A stretch of DNA of 64,000 nucleotides from NCBI GenBank assembly GCA_024233935.1, contig JACKOY010000007.1, positions 1 through 64,000 of the forward strand. Direction: 5' to 3'. A program made the translations under genes and the position numbers. A model generated the notes under the pieces. The model was not told where the DNA came from and did not search any database. It worked only from the letters and a program-made list of their open reading frames with translations. This document shows positions 17,417 through 27,670 of the stretch, one piece after another. The stretch comes from Spirochaetales bacterium. GTDB taxonomy: Bacteria > Spirochaetota > Leptospiria > Leptospirales > Leptonemataceae. The first letter of the stretch is position 1; the number at the start of each line of letters is the position of its first letter.

Positions 17417-19189
17417 ATGCTGCTGGAGTTGAGAGTACAGAACTTTGGAATTGTTGAGGACCTCCGCCTGCGACCGGGCCCGGGTCTGAATGTCATAACC
17501 GGAGAAACCGGCGCCGGCAAGTCTCTGGTCCTGGCCGCTCTGGATATTGCCCTGGGAGCGCGGGCCGGAATGGGGGTTATTCGCACCGGGGCTCACCGGG
17601 CCGCAGTCGAGGCGCTATTCGACCTGGGGGATCGGGAACATCTGCGGGACCGTCTGGCGGAGCGTGGTATTCCGCTGAACGATCGATATCTGCAGATTCG
17701 TCGTGAGATTCTTCCGGGCGGGCGTAGCCGCCCGCTTCTGAACGGCGAGGCGGTCCCTCTGGCCTTCGTGCGCGGGCTGGCGCCCCTTCTCCTGGAGATC
17801 CACGGCCAGCACGAACATCAGCGCATTCTCGACCCCGACTCCCACATGGACTATCTCGATAGCTTCGCCGACTGCCTGGTCGAAAGAGGCCAGGTGGCCG
17901 AGCTCTATCACCGCTTTCGCGAAATTCGGGACCGAAGAAGGGCGGCCACCATGGAGAAAGGAGAGCGGGCGCAGCGCATTGAGTTTCTGCACTTCGCCAT
18001 CGAAGACATCGACAGCGTTGATCCCCGGCCCGACGAGTTTGAAGAATTGCAGCAGGAGAAGGCCCTCATCGAAAACAGCGGGCGGGTTTACCTGGATCTG
18101 TGTGAAGTGTACGGCAGCCTGCGCGAAGAAGAGGGCTCGGTGCTCGACCGTCTGGCCTGCGCAGCGGACCAGCTGGAAAGGCACACCGGCCTCATGGCCG
18201 GCCTGGAAGAACGCGTTTCCGAAATCCGTGAAGCCCAATACCTGCTGGAATCCAGCGCCGATTTCCTGCGCGACCAGAAAGATCGCCTGCAATTTTCGCC
18301 CGAGCGTCTTGAAGATATCGAGGACCGGCTGGCGTCTTACAAGAGGCTACACAAGAAATATGGCGGAAGCACCGCCAGCGTTCTTGCGGCCCGGGACGCC
18401 TATCTGAGCGAGTTGTCTTCCATTGAGATGAGTGAGGAAGAACTCGAGAAGCTGGCGGGCGATGAAGAACGCGTCTACGAGCTTCTGCGGGAAAAGGCAG
18501 AGTTCCTGTCGCGCAAACGGCGCAGCGTGGCCGCCGCTCTCGAGGCGCGCCTGGCCGGCGAGATTGAGGCGCTGGGCATGCCCGGGGCCCGTATTCGCGT
18601 TCAAATCAAGCGCGAGGTCGAGGATCTGGAGTCCGAGACCGACACGCCGGATCTGGAAGAAACGAACGCCCGGGAGGCCACTGAGAAAGCCGGGGGCCCG
18701 CGGTACCTGATTTATGAAAAGGGTTTTGATCGCGTTGAGTTTCTCTTGAACGCGAACGCCGGTGAGACTTTTCAGCCACTTCGCAAAGTCGCCAGCGGCG
18801 GCGAACTGTCCCGCATCACGCTGGGACTGAAGGCGCTATTCCTGCAACAGCATACCTGTCCCGCCGTTGTCTTTGACGAGATCGATGCCGGCGTGGGGGG
18901 CGAGGTTGCTTACCAGATCGGAGAGCGTCTGCGCGACCTCGCGGCCCGGAGCCAGGTTCTGGTGGTTACGCACCTGCATCAAATAGCCGGCCTTGCGGAT
19001 GAGCACTTCCAGGTGGAAAAGAACATCCGCGCCGGGCGCACCACAACCGCCCTGCGGCATCTGGAGGGCGACGACCGACTTCAGGAAATGGCGCGCATGC
19101 TGGGTGGTAACCGTCCGGGGCCGGTGGTTGTCGAGCATGCGCGCCGCCTGCTGGCGGACCGCCAGGAGAAATGGCCCAATGCCGGATAG
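17417..19189 (+). CDS. recN: DNA repair protein RecN (SMC-like ATPase)
   Basis: The 590-residue ATPase tethers DNA ends during double-strand break repair. Walker A GETGAGKS lies near residue 32, a long coiled-coil middle runs at about 150-400, the signature VASGGELSRITLGLKALF lies near 460, and Walker B VVFDEIDAGVGG near 485. Length and order match RecN. I prefer ATG 17417 (MLLELRVQNFGIVEDL), which matches family N-termini; GTG 17402 adds five residues. I see no SOS box that I would trust. A strong terminator follows. Confidence 0.95.
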   Translation: MLLELRVQNFGIVEDLRLRPGPGLNVITGETGAGKSLVLAALDIALGARAGMGVIRTGAHRAAVEALFDLGDREHLRDRLAERGIPLNDRYLQIRREILPGGRSRPLLNGEAVPLAFVRGLAPLLLEIHGQHEHQRILDPDSHMDYLDSFADCLVERGQVAELYHRFREIRDRRRAATMEKGERAQRIEFLHFAIEDIDSVDPRPDEFEELQQEKALIENSGRVYLDLCEVYGSLREEEGSVLDRLACAADQLERHTGLMAGLEERVSEIREAQYLLESSADFLRDQKDRLQFSPERLEDIEDRLASYKRLHKKYGGSTASVLAARDAYLSELSSIEMSEEELEKLAGDEERVYELLREKAEFLSRKRRSVAAALEARLAGEIEALGMPGARIRVQIKREVEDLESETDTPDLEETNAREATEKAGGPRYLIYEKGFDRVEFLLNANAGETFQPLRKVASGGELSRITLGLKALFLQQHTCPAVVFDEIDAGVGGEVAYQIGERLRDLAARSQVLVVTHLHQIAGLADEHFQVEKNIRAGRTTTALRHLEGDDRLQEMARMLGGNRPGPVVVEHARRLLADRQEKWPNAG

Positions 19190-19266
19190 CCTGGAATTCC
19201 TCTTGCGACCCTGTTAACCGCAGTCCTGCTGCGGTGGGATGACGACACGCGCATCCCTGAACTCCA

Positions 19267-19294
19267 GCCCGGGCTTCCCGGGCTTCTTTTTTTT
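19267..19294 (+). terminator. Intrinsic terminator after recN
   Basis: GCCCGGG (19267-19273), loop CTT, CCCGGGC (19277-19283), then TTC and eight T (19287-19294). The compact GC stem followed by a T-run 77 bases past the recN stop is a textbook rho-independent terminator. A further T10 run lies at 19363-19372, just upstream of bamA, without an equally good stem. Confidence 0.85.
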
Positions 19295-19426
19295 ACATCC
19301 ACGTTTCGAGCCCGGGCGAGCTCTCCTGGTGGGCGAAGGAAATCGGGTGACGGCCTCCAGGGTTTTTTTTTTCTGGAATACCCCGGCGCGGCGTCCGGCA
19401 AACCCGGGTTTGACGGCTGATCGGTC

Positions 19427-22400
19427 TTGAGCGACACCACTAAGAGAAGTGAACAAGGATCCCCACGGTCCCGCCTTCGCCGTTTCCCATGGAAGCTCGC
19501 GTTGCTGGCCTTTCCGCTCGCCCTGAGCGGTCTTTTGCCCATCCTTTCCCAGGGCAACGACTACGTTGGTCGTGAGATTCGCACGGTGCTGTTTGTCGGC
19601 CTGCAGAATTCCAATCCCGACGATCTGTACCCCCTGCTTTTGAGCCGCATCGGTCAGCCACTGTCGGAAGAGGCCTTCAACGAAGACATCCGGGCCCTGT
19701 TCGCCACCGGGGACTTTTCCAGTGTCGAAATGCTTATCCGCGTAAATCCAGATGAAAGCCTGACGATCATTTTCGAAGTCAAAGAGTACCCGCGTATTGA
19801 CCAGGTGGAGTTTCTGGGCGCCGACGAAATCGCCATTCAGGATCTGCGTTCGGTGCTGCCCTTTCGGCCGGGCGATGTTTACAACGCGCAATCCGCCCGG
19901 GAAGGCGTCAGCCTCCTGAAGGACAAGTATCGCGAAGAGGGTTTCTTTTTGGCCGAGGTCTGGCTGCGGACCGGTCAGATCAGCGCGCAGAACGAAATCA
20001 ATCTCACATATATCGTCGACGAGGGCGAAAACATACCGATTTCGCGCATCAACATCCTGGGCGCGCGGCAGCTCGATCCCGAAGACATTCTGGACATCAT
20101 GGACCAGAAGGAAGAGGGCTTTCTCGATTCCGGCACGTTCAAAGAAAGTACGTTTGAAGAAGACAAGTTCAAGATCCTGGCGTACGCCAAGACCAACGGT
20201 TTTTTGGATGCTGAGATTGACCCGCGCTTCACCGGCTACGAAATCCGCTGGCGCAACCCGGCCCGGCCGGAGGAGGGGCGCGTCGTCATCGTGACCTATC
20301 GGCTCATCGAAGGAGACATTCGTTACTTCGGTGGCTACTCACTCAGCCACGATCCAGATGCGCTGAACGAAGAATACAACCCGCCCGAACGTCAGATCAG
20401 CGGGCCGGAAGACCTTTCGCCTATTTATGCACCCGAGGCGATACTGGGTACGCTGGAATACAACGAGAGCGACGTCGGCGAGATTTTTGACGAGGGGCGC
20501 TACTTTCGTGACCGCGGATTCATGCAGGAGTTGTATTCACGCGAAGGGTACGTCTTTGCCCAGATTCGTCCGGAAGTTTTCAATTACGAGTTGAGCGCCG
20601 CGACAATCGCGCGTTTCGAACAGTGCCTCCAAATCGCCGCCCCGGCCAGCACGGAAGACGCTCGTTGCAAGGAACACGCCGAATGGCTGGACCTGGCCGC
20701 CTTGCGGGAGCGCCTCGCGGACGAACCCGATGAGGAGGGTCACGTGTTGCGGCACGTGCACTTCACCATCAGCGAAAACAACCTGGCCTACATCGAAAAC
20801 ATCATCGTCAAAGGCATGGTGAAAACTCAGGAGAGTGTGATTCGCCGCGAGTTACTCGTCAAAGAGGGACAACTGTTCAACTCCGCGCTTGTGAATCGAT
20901 CGCGCGAGCGTTTGATCAACCTGGGCTACTTCAAAGAAGTCAACCTGCAGATGCGCCCCGGTTCCAATGATCAGCAGATGAACCTCATCATTGATGTTAA
21001 GGAGCAGCCAACGGGCACGATCTCCATGGGTGGCGGCTACGGGACCCAATCCGGCTTCTCGATCTTTACGGAGGTTGGAGAAAACAATTTGAACGGCACC
21101 GGGCAACGGCTGACCGGCCGACTGGAATACGGTCCCCTGCGTCGTGCCGTGAGTGTGGACTGGACCGAACCCTGGTTTTATGAAGCCTGCCAGGATACAA
21201 CCGGGTCTTTCTGGAAGAACAAGTTGCGCGAAGTGAACCGGGCGCCGGACCTGGCAACGATTGAGCGCGTCGCCGATTCCCTGCGAAACGAATACGACGA
21301 GATCGGTCGGGTGATACATAGCTACATCACCGAAGTTGATGGCGTCGAGAATCAGCGTAATCTGGACTTTGTGAAGGCGCGCATTCGCCTGCTCTTGTTT
21401 CGTCGCGTTGCAGAAGAAGAAGAGTGTTATCGAAGTTTTCCGCGTCCCTGGTCTTTGCGCCTGGGCGCTTTCTATTCGTCTTCCATTTTTGAAGTCAGCC
21501 CCCTGCGTGTGAGTGCGGACCCCAATGATCTATTCGAAGAGGCGAATTTCGAGCGCAACCGTTTCGGGCTGTCGATTGGCACCCAACACAGCTTCTTGAT
21601 CAACTGGGCTCATTACCACGTCTATTCGCCTTCCTGGTCGGTCGCTTCGCGGCCGTCGGCGCTCGCAAATGATTCGGTGCTTCAAGAGGTGGACCTGGGA
21701 TGGCAGTTCAAGTCCAGCCTGCGCAACGGCATTGTCTACAGCACGGTGGATAACGTATTTACGCCAACGGAGGGCTCAGACCTGAACCTGGAGCTGGAAC
21801 TGGTGGGGCAGTATCTCGGCGGTCAGGACCATTTCAATCGCTACACGGTTTCCGCGAAGCAGTACTGGTGGTGGTTTGACTACACGCTATTCGGCCTCTT
21901 CCGATCCAACTATCTGCGTCGATGGCGCGTGGTTCAGGAAGTTCGGGTCGAGGGCATCTTTACCCACGAAACCAGTCCGGGTGGGGGCAACCAGGACAAG
22001 GAAAAGAACGCTTTCATTGAGCCTGAAGACCGGCTGTTTTTGGGAGGGCCGACCACTCTCCGGGGTTACGATCAGATCGACGACCTGTATCCGCTGGTCT
22101 GGCAGGATGGCGCAAACCACATGATCTACGGCGGTACCGAATTGCGCATTCCGATTGAGCCGAGTATCGTCTGGCTGGCGGTCTTTTTCGACTGGGGCAC
22201 GTTATTTGACAACATTGGAGAATACAACGAGGCCGATCGCGAGTTTACGGAGCAATATCGGGACGCCCAGGCCCTGCAACAGCTGAATTCGGACCCATTT
22301 CTGGCATACGCTCTTGATCGAGCCGATGCGAGCACCTTCTTCACCCGACCCTACCATTTCGAGTCCCTGATTGACTGGAACGACCCGCACCGCGCAGTAC

Positions 22401-22594
22401 TTGACCAGAGAAATTTCGCTCTGGACCGTACTCTTTATTCGTGGGGTTTTGGGCTTCGAATCCAGATCCCGGTTCTTCCCTTACGCCTGTACCTGGCCCA
22501 GAAGCTCTACTATGCGGGGGGCGGCCGGTTTCGACCGATACCTGGTTCCGATCAGTTTGAATTCGTATTTGGAATCGGTGATCAACGGTTCTAG
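19427..22594 (+). CDS. bamA: BamA/Omp85 outer membrane protein assembly factor
   Basis: At 1055 residues this is longer than the usual 750-900. A basic lead and signal segment (1-42) are followed by five POTRA-like repeats at about 50-120, 121-200, 201-295, 296-450 and 451-525; the fourth holds an acidic insertion. A beta-barrel of about 530 residues follows, with FLGGPTTLRGYD, the conserved barrel-lumen (V/L)RG(F/Y) motif, and a C-terminal Phe (GIGDQRF). It folds and inserts outer-membrane beta-barrel proteins. The start is TTG 19427. It leads a likely operon with msbA and lpxK 17 and 3 bases apart. Confidence 0.93.
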   Translation: MSDTTKRSEQGSPRSRLRRFPWKLALLAFPLALSGLLPILSQGNDYVGREIRTVLFVGLQNSNPDDLYPLLLSRIGQPLSEEAFNEDIRALFATGDFSSVEMLIRVNPDESLTIIFEVKEYPRIDQVEFLGADEIAIQDLRSVLPFRPGDVYNAQSAREGVSLLKDKYREEGFFLAEVWLRTGQISAQNEINLTYIVDEGENIPISRINILGARQLDPEDILDIMDQKEEGFLDSGTFKESTFEEDKFKILAYAKTNGFLDAEIDPRFTGYEIRWRNPARPEEGRVVIVTYRLIEGDIRYFGGYSLSHDPDALNEEYNPPERQISGPEDLSPIYAPEAILGTLEYNESDVGEIFDEGRYFRDRGFMQELYSREGYVFAQIRPEVFNYELSAATIARFEQCLQIAAPASTEDARCKEHAEWLDLAALRERLADEPDEEGHVLRHVHFTISENNLAYIENIIVKGMVKTQESVIRRELLVKEGQLFNSALVNRSRERLINLGYFKEVNLQMRPGSNDQQMNLIIDVKEQPTGTISMGGGYGTQSGFSIFTEVGENNLNGTGQRLTGRLEYGPLRRAVSVDWTEPWFYEACQDTTGSFWKNKLREVNRAPDLATIERVADSLRNEYDEIGRVIHSYITEVDGVENQRNLDFVKARIRLLLFRRVAEEEECYRSFPRPWSLRLGAFYSSSIFEVSPLRVSADPNDLFEEANFERNRFGLSIGTQHSFLINWAHYHVYSPSWSVASRPSALANDSVLQEVDLGWQFKSSLRNGIVYSTVDNVFTPTEGSDLNLELELVGQYLGGQDHFNRYTVSAKQYWWWFDYTLFGLFRSNYLRRWRVVQEVRVEGIFTHETSPGGGNQDKEKNAFIEPEDRLFLGGPTTLRGYDQIDDLYPLVWQDGANHMIYGGTELRIPIEPSIVWLAVFFDWGTLFDNIGEYNEADREFTEQYRDAQALQQLNSDPFLAYALDRADASTFFTRPYHFESLIDWNDPHRAVLDQRNFALDRTLYSWGFGLRIQIPVLPLRLYLAQKLYYAGGGRFRPIPGSDQFEFVFGIGDQRF

Positions 22595-22611
22595 GACCTG
22601 GCGGGCAGGCC

Positions 22612-24621
22612 ATGCAGACCGAACACACAGAAGAAGAAAGCGTTCGCGTAGCGCGGGAACACAAGTGGCGCATCCTGGCGCGCGTATTCCGATATCTGCT
22701 TCGCTTTCGTACGCGGGTTACCCTGGGCCTCGTACTCGCCCTGATCGCCTCCCTGACCAACCTGATTTCTCTGGGAAGTTTTGTCCCGATCTTTAACGTG
22801 ATTGCGGCCCGGGATCGCGCGCGGCTATTTTCGATCGAACCTGCGCAGCGCACTTTGCACAATCGCCTGTACGTCCGCGGTCGGTCCTTGCTCGCCTACG
22901 GTCGTAGCGTTTCTTCTGGTCCTGCGGCGACGCCGTTGCCTCCGGGAGAGCCGCAGGAAATCACTCTGGCCGATCGGGTAAACGCCCTGGTTGCCCGTTT
23001 TCAAATCTTTGCGAATGAGGAGCTGGGTGGTCAGCCGCGAGAGGCCATCGTGCGTTTGTGTCTGGTCATTCTTCCTATATACCTCATCAAGATGTTGAGC
23101 GTAACCGGCACGGTGTATTTCTTCGGGACCGCCGGCTTGCTGGCTGTTCGCGAGATCCGGATGGATCTTTACCGCAAGATGAACACGCTCGGCCTTGACT
23201 ACTTTCAGAAAGAGCGAACCGGAATGATCATGAGTCGGATCGTAAACGATGCCGAGGTCATCGGAAAGACGCTTTCGATCGAATTCAACGACGCGCTCAT
23301 CAATCTCTTCTATATACTTACTCACTTGCCCGTTCTTTTGTACATGTCCTGGGAGTTGTCGGCCCTTGTGTTTCTCGCAGGTCCCCTTTTGATTGCCCCG
23401 GTCAGCAACCTCGCCACGCGCATACGAAAAGCCTACGCCGGACAACAGGAGCGTCTCGCCGAATTGGGTGGTCACATTCACGAGGTGATCAGCGGCATCC
23501 GCGTAATCCGGGCCTTTTCGATGGAGCGATTCGAAAAACGCGCCTTCGAGAAGATTAATGAACGGCTCTTTGCCAACACATTTCGCGGGCACTATTTCCA
23601 CCAGGTTGGACCGGCGCTCACAGAACTGGTCGCCTCATTGGTTTCCATCGGAATTCTGATCTATGGCGCCTATGAAATCACGATCGCGCGCGCTATGCAG
23701 CCAGGGGAATTCATCGGCTTTTTCGTAATACTGGTCTTCATCATGCGGCCCATCAAACAGGTGTCGATCATGGTCAACCTGCTCTCCGGGGCGGCCGCGG
23801 CTGCTATTCGCATTTTCTGGATGCTCGACGAGCCCGATGGTGTGCAGTCGCCCAAAAAATCCGTGCCCTTTCCCGGCGCTAAAAGGGAAATCGTCTTCGA
23901 CCGGGTCAGCTTTGCTTATCCCGGCGCCGCCAGACCGGCCCTGGCCGACGTCAGCTTTGCGGCTACCAGTGGGCATACGGTTTCTCTGGTGGGAGCCTCC
24001 GGAGCGGGCAAGACAACGCTGATGCACTTGTTGCCGCGCTTTTATGACGTGAGTTCCGGTTCCATCCGGGTCGATGGCGTGGATCTGCGCGAGATGGACC
24101 TGAAAAGTCTGCGCACTGCCATTGGTGTCGTAAGTCAGGACATTTTTCTTTTTAACGCGACCATTCGCGAGAACATTGCTTATGGGCGAAGCGAGGTGAC
24201 CCCCGAGCGCGTTGAAGAAGCCGCCCGGATAGCCAACGCGCACGAGTTTATTGAAAAGTTGCCGGAAGGTTACGACACACCCATTGGCGAACGTGGTGTC
24301 ATGCTTTCGGGCGGGCAGCGGCAGCGCCTGGCCATTGCGCGCGCCTTGCTCGCCAATCCCCCGGTTCTGATTTTTGACGAGGCCACGTCGAGTCTGGACA
24401 ACGAGAGCGAGCTTCTTGTGCAGCAGGCCATGGATCGACTGCTGGAAGGGCGAACGGTGTTTATCATCGCTCATCGTCTTTCGACGGTCTTTCGGTCAAA
24501 TCTGATTCTCGTAATGGAAGAGGGAAGCATCGTTGAGCGCGGCACACACCAGGAATTGCTCGATATGGGCGGCGTGTACCGCAAATTGTACGACATGCAG
24601 TTCTCTGTGCCGTCGGCTTAG
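22612..24621 (+). CDS. msbA: MsbA-like lipid A/LPS export ABC transporter
   Basis: The 669-residue half-transporter has an N-terminal six-helix membrane domain (about 25-390), with an unusual extra loop at about 60-140 after the first helix, rich in Pro, Gly and Ala. The C-terminal ATPase has Walker A GASGAGKTT near 462, signature MLSGGQRQRLAIARALL, Walker B LIFDEATS and the switch His in IIAHRLST. Position between bamA and lpxK supports flipping of lipid A core across the inner membrane rather than drug export. It starts 17 bases after bamA. Confidence 0.88.
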   Translation: MQTEHTEEESVRVAREHKWRILARVFRYLLRFRTRVTLGLVLALIASLTNLISLGSFVPIFNVIAARDRARLFSIEPAQRTLHNRLYVRGRSLLAYGRSVSSGPAATPLPPGEPQEITLADRVNALVARFQIFANEELGGQPREAIVRLCLVILPIYLIKMLSVTGTVYFFGTAGLLAVREIRMDLYRKMNTLGLDYFQKERTGMIMSRIVNDAEVIGKTLSIEFNDALINLFYILTHLPVLLYMSWELSALVFLAGPLLIAPVSNLATRIRKAYAGQQERLAELGGHIHEVISGIRVIRAFSMERFEKRAFEKINERLFANTFRGHYFHQVGPALTELVASLVSIGILIYGAYEITIARAMQPGEFIGFFVILVFIMRPIKQVSIMVNLLSGAAAAAIRIFWMLDEPDGVQSPKKSVPFPGAKREIVFDRVSFAYPGAARPALADVSFAATSGHTVSLVGASGAGKTTLMHLLPRFYDVSSGSIRVDGVDLREMDLKSLRTAIGVVSQDIFLFNATIRENIAYGRSEVTPERVEEAARIANAHEFIEKLPEGYDTPIGERGVMLSGGQRQRLAIARALLANPPVLIFDEATSSLDNESELLVQQAMDRLLEGRTVFIIAHRLSTVFRSNLILVMEEGSIVERGTHQELLDMGGVYRKLYDMQFSVPSA

Positions 24622-24624
24622 TTT

Positions 24625-25596
24625 GTGGGACCGCTTGAGCGTCTGTACCTGTTCTTGCATCGTCGCAGGTTTGCGGGCCGCCTGCGCGATCAGGTCCGCT
24701 TTGAAGGCCAGCGTGTTGTTTCGGTGGGCAACCTTTCCGCCGGCGGCACCGGGAAGACCCCCGCCACCATGCTTTTGGCCCGTCACGCTGTCCGTCCCCT
24801 TGTCCTTTTGCGGGGATACCGGGGCTCGGCCTCGAAAGAGGGGGCTCTAGTCTCGGACGGTGGGGCCGGCCCGGCGCTGGACGCTTCCCGGGTCGGAGAC
24901 GAGGCGTTGCTTTTTGCCCGGGCCGGATTTCCGGTGGCCATCGGTCGGGACCGCGCGGCGCTGATTCGTCGTTTTGCGGCCGACCGTGACCTGGTGCTGC
25001 TCGACGACGCCTTTCAGAATCCATCTGTGTTTCATGACCATGAACTGGTGCTCCTGGACGCGCGGGTTTCGCCCGATCACATGCGGCTTTTCCCCTTTGG
25101 TCGTTTCCGGGAACCGCTCAGCGCACTCGAACGGGCATCCACGGTGCTTTTTACGCATTGCGATCGCATCACCGAGCAGGAGGTCCGCGCCCTGCAAACC
25201 CGGGTGGAAACCTACGTCAGGCCCGACGCGATTTTCCGTTCCCGGCATCGCGCCCTGGGTCTGGAACCTGAGCTTGCGGCGGGTTCGGCCGTGGGGGTCT
25301 TTTCCGGCATTGGGAGGGCCGACGGATTTCACCAGGCAGTGGTTGCTCTGGGCTACCGCATCCAGGCGCAACGGCAATTCAAGGATCACCATTTCTTCAC
25401 GCAGCGGGAACTGGGGGATCTGTTTGAACGCAATCCGGAATTGCCCTGGGTGTGCACGGCCAAGGACTTCGTGCGACTCAAGGCCGGCTCCTATCCCCCC
25501 GAACGTTTGCACGTGCTCGAAATCGAACTGGAAATCCTGGGTGATCGGGAAGACGGGTTTCTGGAACGGGTGCTCGGTCCGGCAAGGCGTCGCTGA
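24625..25596 (+). CDS. lpxK: Tetraacyldisaccharide 4'-kinase LpxK
   Basis: The 323-residue enzyme phosphorylates the 4' position of the lipid A disaccharide. The P-loop SVGNLSAGGTGKTP is near residues 33-46. LLRGYRG, VGDEALLFA, LLDDAFQNPSV and FPFGRFREP match the LpxK family; DDAFQ is the catalytic-Asp region. The GTG start sits three bases after the msbA stop, so the two are tightly coupled. Its presence implies that this organism makes a phosphorylated lipid A, a trait of Leptospirales among spirochaetes. Confidence 0.95.
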   Translation: MGPLERLYLFLHRRRFAGRLRDQVRFEGQRVVSVGNLSAGGTGKTPATMLLARHAVRPLVLLRGYRGSASKEGALVSDGGAGPALDASRVGDEALLFARAGFPVAIGRDRAALIRRFAADRDLVLLDDAFQNPSVFHDHELVLLDARVSPDHMRLFPFGRFREPLSALERASTVLFTHCDRITEQEVRALQTRVETYVRPDAIFRSRHRALGLEPELAAGSAVGVFSGIGRADGFHQAVVALGYRIQAQRQFKDHHFFTQRELGDLFERNPELPWVCTAKDFVRLKAGSYPPERLHVLEIELEILGDREDGFLERVLGPARRR

Positions 25597-25620
25597 ACTG
25601 CGCAAACAGGAGCAATCATC

Positions 25621-26307
25621 ATGGAACAATCCTTCTGGATGGAACGCTGGCAACAGGGCCGCACGGCCTTTCACCAGGAGTCCGTCAACCCCTGGCTGGC
25701 CCGCTACGGGCCGGACCTCTTTCAGAATGCCCATCGCGTGCTCGTGCCCCTGTGCGGCAAAAGCAACGACCTGTTCTGGCTGGCCGCGCGTTCGAAATAT
25801 GTATTGGGCATCGAGTTTGTCGACCAGGCCGTGCAGGCCTTCTTCGCCGAGAACAGGTTGCCGTTTGAAAGGAGCGCCGAGGGCCGCTATCGTTGTCTCA
25901 CAGCCTTTCCCGGACAGCTCGAAATTCAGGCCGGCGACTTTTTTGCACTCAAGGCGCCGCCGCGCTTCGACGCCCTCTACGATCGCGCCGCCATGATCGC
26001 ATTGCCACCGGAACTGCGTGCCCGCTACGTTCCTCAGGTAATCCGACTGCTCAATCCGGGCGCCAGGATGCTTGTAGTACTCATCGAATACGAATCGAGC
26101 ACAGTTTCGGGTCCTCCGTTTTCTGTGACCGGCGCGGAACTGGAAGCGAGTTATGGTCACTGCTGCCGCATCACCGCACTCGGGCACGAGGAAGCCCCGG
26201 CCCCGGAACGGCTACGGGCCGCCGGTCTCAGCGCCGTCCGCGAGTTCGCGTACTCGATCGAAAAGCAATTTGACCCGGCCGACACCGCCGATGAGATGCG
26301 AGCATGA
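25621..26307 (+). CDS. tpm: Thiopurine S-methyltransferase family protein
   Basis: The 228-residue SAM-dependent methyltransferase opens FWMERWQQGRTAFHQESVNP, continues VLVPLCGKSNDLFWLA (SAM motif I region) and FDALYDRAAMIALPPELR, all typical of bacterial TPMT. Bacterial members methylate selenium and tellurium compounds and may give tellurite resistance. An AGGAGC ribosome binding site precedes ATG 25621. Its stop overlaps the start of the CoA-transferase gene (ATGA), so it is co-translated with that gene at the end of the envelope operon. Confidence 0.93.
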   Translation: MEQSFWMERWQQGRTAFHQESVNPWLARYGPDLFQNAHRVLVPLCGKSNDLFWLAARSKYVLGIEFVDQAVQAFFAENRLPFERSAEGRYRCLTAFPGQLEIQAGDFFALKAPPRFDALYDRAAMIALPPELRARYVPQVIRLLNPGARMLVVLIEYESSTVSGPPFSVTGAELEASYGHCCRITALGHEEAPAPERLRAAGLSAVREFAYSIEKQFDPADTADEMRA

Positions 26308-27512
26308 CTTCCACGAAACCCGGCCCACTCGATGGAGTGCGGGTCATCGACCTGTCTTTGCTCTTACCCGGTCCACTCTGTTCGATGTATTTGGGAGACA
26401 TGGGCGCCGACGTCATCAAAGTGGAAAACCCCCGCATGCCCGACCTGACCCGGATGATGGGGGCGCGCATTCAATCAGACTCCGGCGAAAGTTCCGAAAG
26501 CGGTCTGTTTCTGATGTTGAATCGTAACAAGCGCGCGATCACGATTAATTTAAAGCGGCCGGAGGGTCGCGAAGTTCTTTTGCGTTTGCTGGAAGATGCG
26601 GACATCCTGCTCGAAGGATTTCGGCCCGGCACCCTTGACGAGATGGGCATTGGTTATGAAAAACTGCGTGAGCGTTTCGGGCGTCTGATCTACTGTGCGA
26701 TCTCGGGTTACGGAGCAAGCGGACCCTACCGTGACCTGGCCGGGCACGACGGCAACTACATCGCCTACGCGGGGCTCCTGGACATTACCGGTGAAGCCGG
26801 TGGGCCGCCGGTTCTTCCCGGTGTGCAAATCGCCGACATTGGCGGCGGGACTCAGATGGCTTTGAGCGCGATACTGGCGGCCCTCTATGCGCGGGAGCGC
26901 ACCGGCGAGGGGCAATTCCTGGACATCAGCATGCTCGATGGGGCGTTCAGCTTTCTTTCCCTGCACGCCGGCGAATACCTGGCGACCCAAAAGAGCCCCC
27001 GGCGCGGCGCCATGACGCTGAGTGGAGCGTTGCCAAACTACAACGTCTACCGTTGCGGTTGCGGACGCTACGTGATGCTTGGTGCGCTCGAAGAACGCTT
27101 CTTCCGTTCTTTTTTACGGCAGGTGGGCCGCGAGAGTTTGCTCGATGGCGTGGAGCTCACTCCGGAAGGCCTCAAAGCGTTGCACCCGAAGCTCGAAGAG
27201 ATCTTCGCAGCTCGCACCCGCGAAGAGTGGCAAGAGCTTTTCATGAACGCCGACGTCTGTCTCGCGCCGGTCAATTCAATGGCCGAGGCCTTCCGCGATC
27301 AGCAACTCCAGGCCCGCGGCATGGTGCAAACAATGTCGCATCCCGAGCTGGGTGAGCTTTTGATGATCGGTTCTCCATTCCATTTCTCAGGTTCGCCGGT
27401 TTCTTATCGTCTCCCTCCGCCGCGGCACGGCCAGCACACGGAGGAAGTTCTTGCGGCCCTTGGTTACGATCAGGCGCAAATCGCCGCCCTGCGGGACCGG
27501 CGCGCAATCTAG
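26304..27512 (+). CDS. CaiB/BaiF (class III) CoA-transferase, alpha-methylacyl-CoA racemase-like
   Basis: The 402-residue protein begins PLDGVRVIDLSLLLPGPLCS and has LGDMGADVIKVE, LNRNKRAITINLK and CAISGYGASGPY, the standard family sequence. The motif AGHDGNYIAYAGLL matches the catalytic His/Asp region of alpha-methylacyl-CoA racemases better than formyl- or carnitine-CoA transferases. It therefore probably handles branched-chain or other acyl-CoA thioesters. It overlaps the methyltransferase gene by 4 bases. Confidence 0.88.
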   Translation: MTSTKPGPLDGVRVIDLSLLLPGPLCSMYLGDMGADVIKVENPRMPDLTRMMGARIQSDSGESSESGLFLMLNRNKRAITINLKRPEGREVLLRLLEDADILLEGFRPGTLDEMGIGYEKLRERFGRLIYCAISGYGASGPYRDLAGHDGNYIAYAGLLDITGEAGGPPVLPGVQIADIGGGTQMALSAILAALYARERTGEGQFLDISMLDGAFSFLSLHAGEYLATQKSPRRGAMTLSGALPNYNVYRCGCGRYVMLGALEERFFRSFLRQVGRESLLDGVELTPEGLKALHPKLEEIFAARTREEWQELFMNADVCLAPVNSMAEAFRDQQLQARGMVQTMSHPELGELLMIGSPFHFSGSPVSYRLPPPRHGQHTEEVLAALGYDQAQIAALRDRRAI

Positions 27513-27670
27513 CGTCCGGCTTTCTGGTTTTTGGCAGATTATGTCGGATTTTTCTTCCAATTGGCCCGCACTGAGTCCAGACTGGCCCCGCAGCGCAAAA
27601 TTGCCCGATGGCCGGTCTTGACGAAGGGCCCGGTTTCGCAGATATTGGCTCATAGCCCTGGTGGAAATAT

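Noticed and set aside
24847..26187. 446-residue minus-strand frame opposite lpxK and tpm
   Set aside because: Antisense shadow of two well-supported genes, typical of GC-rich DNA; no family motif.
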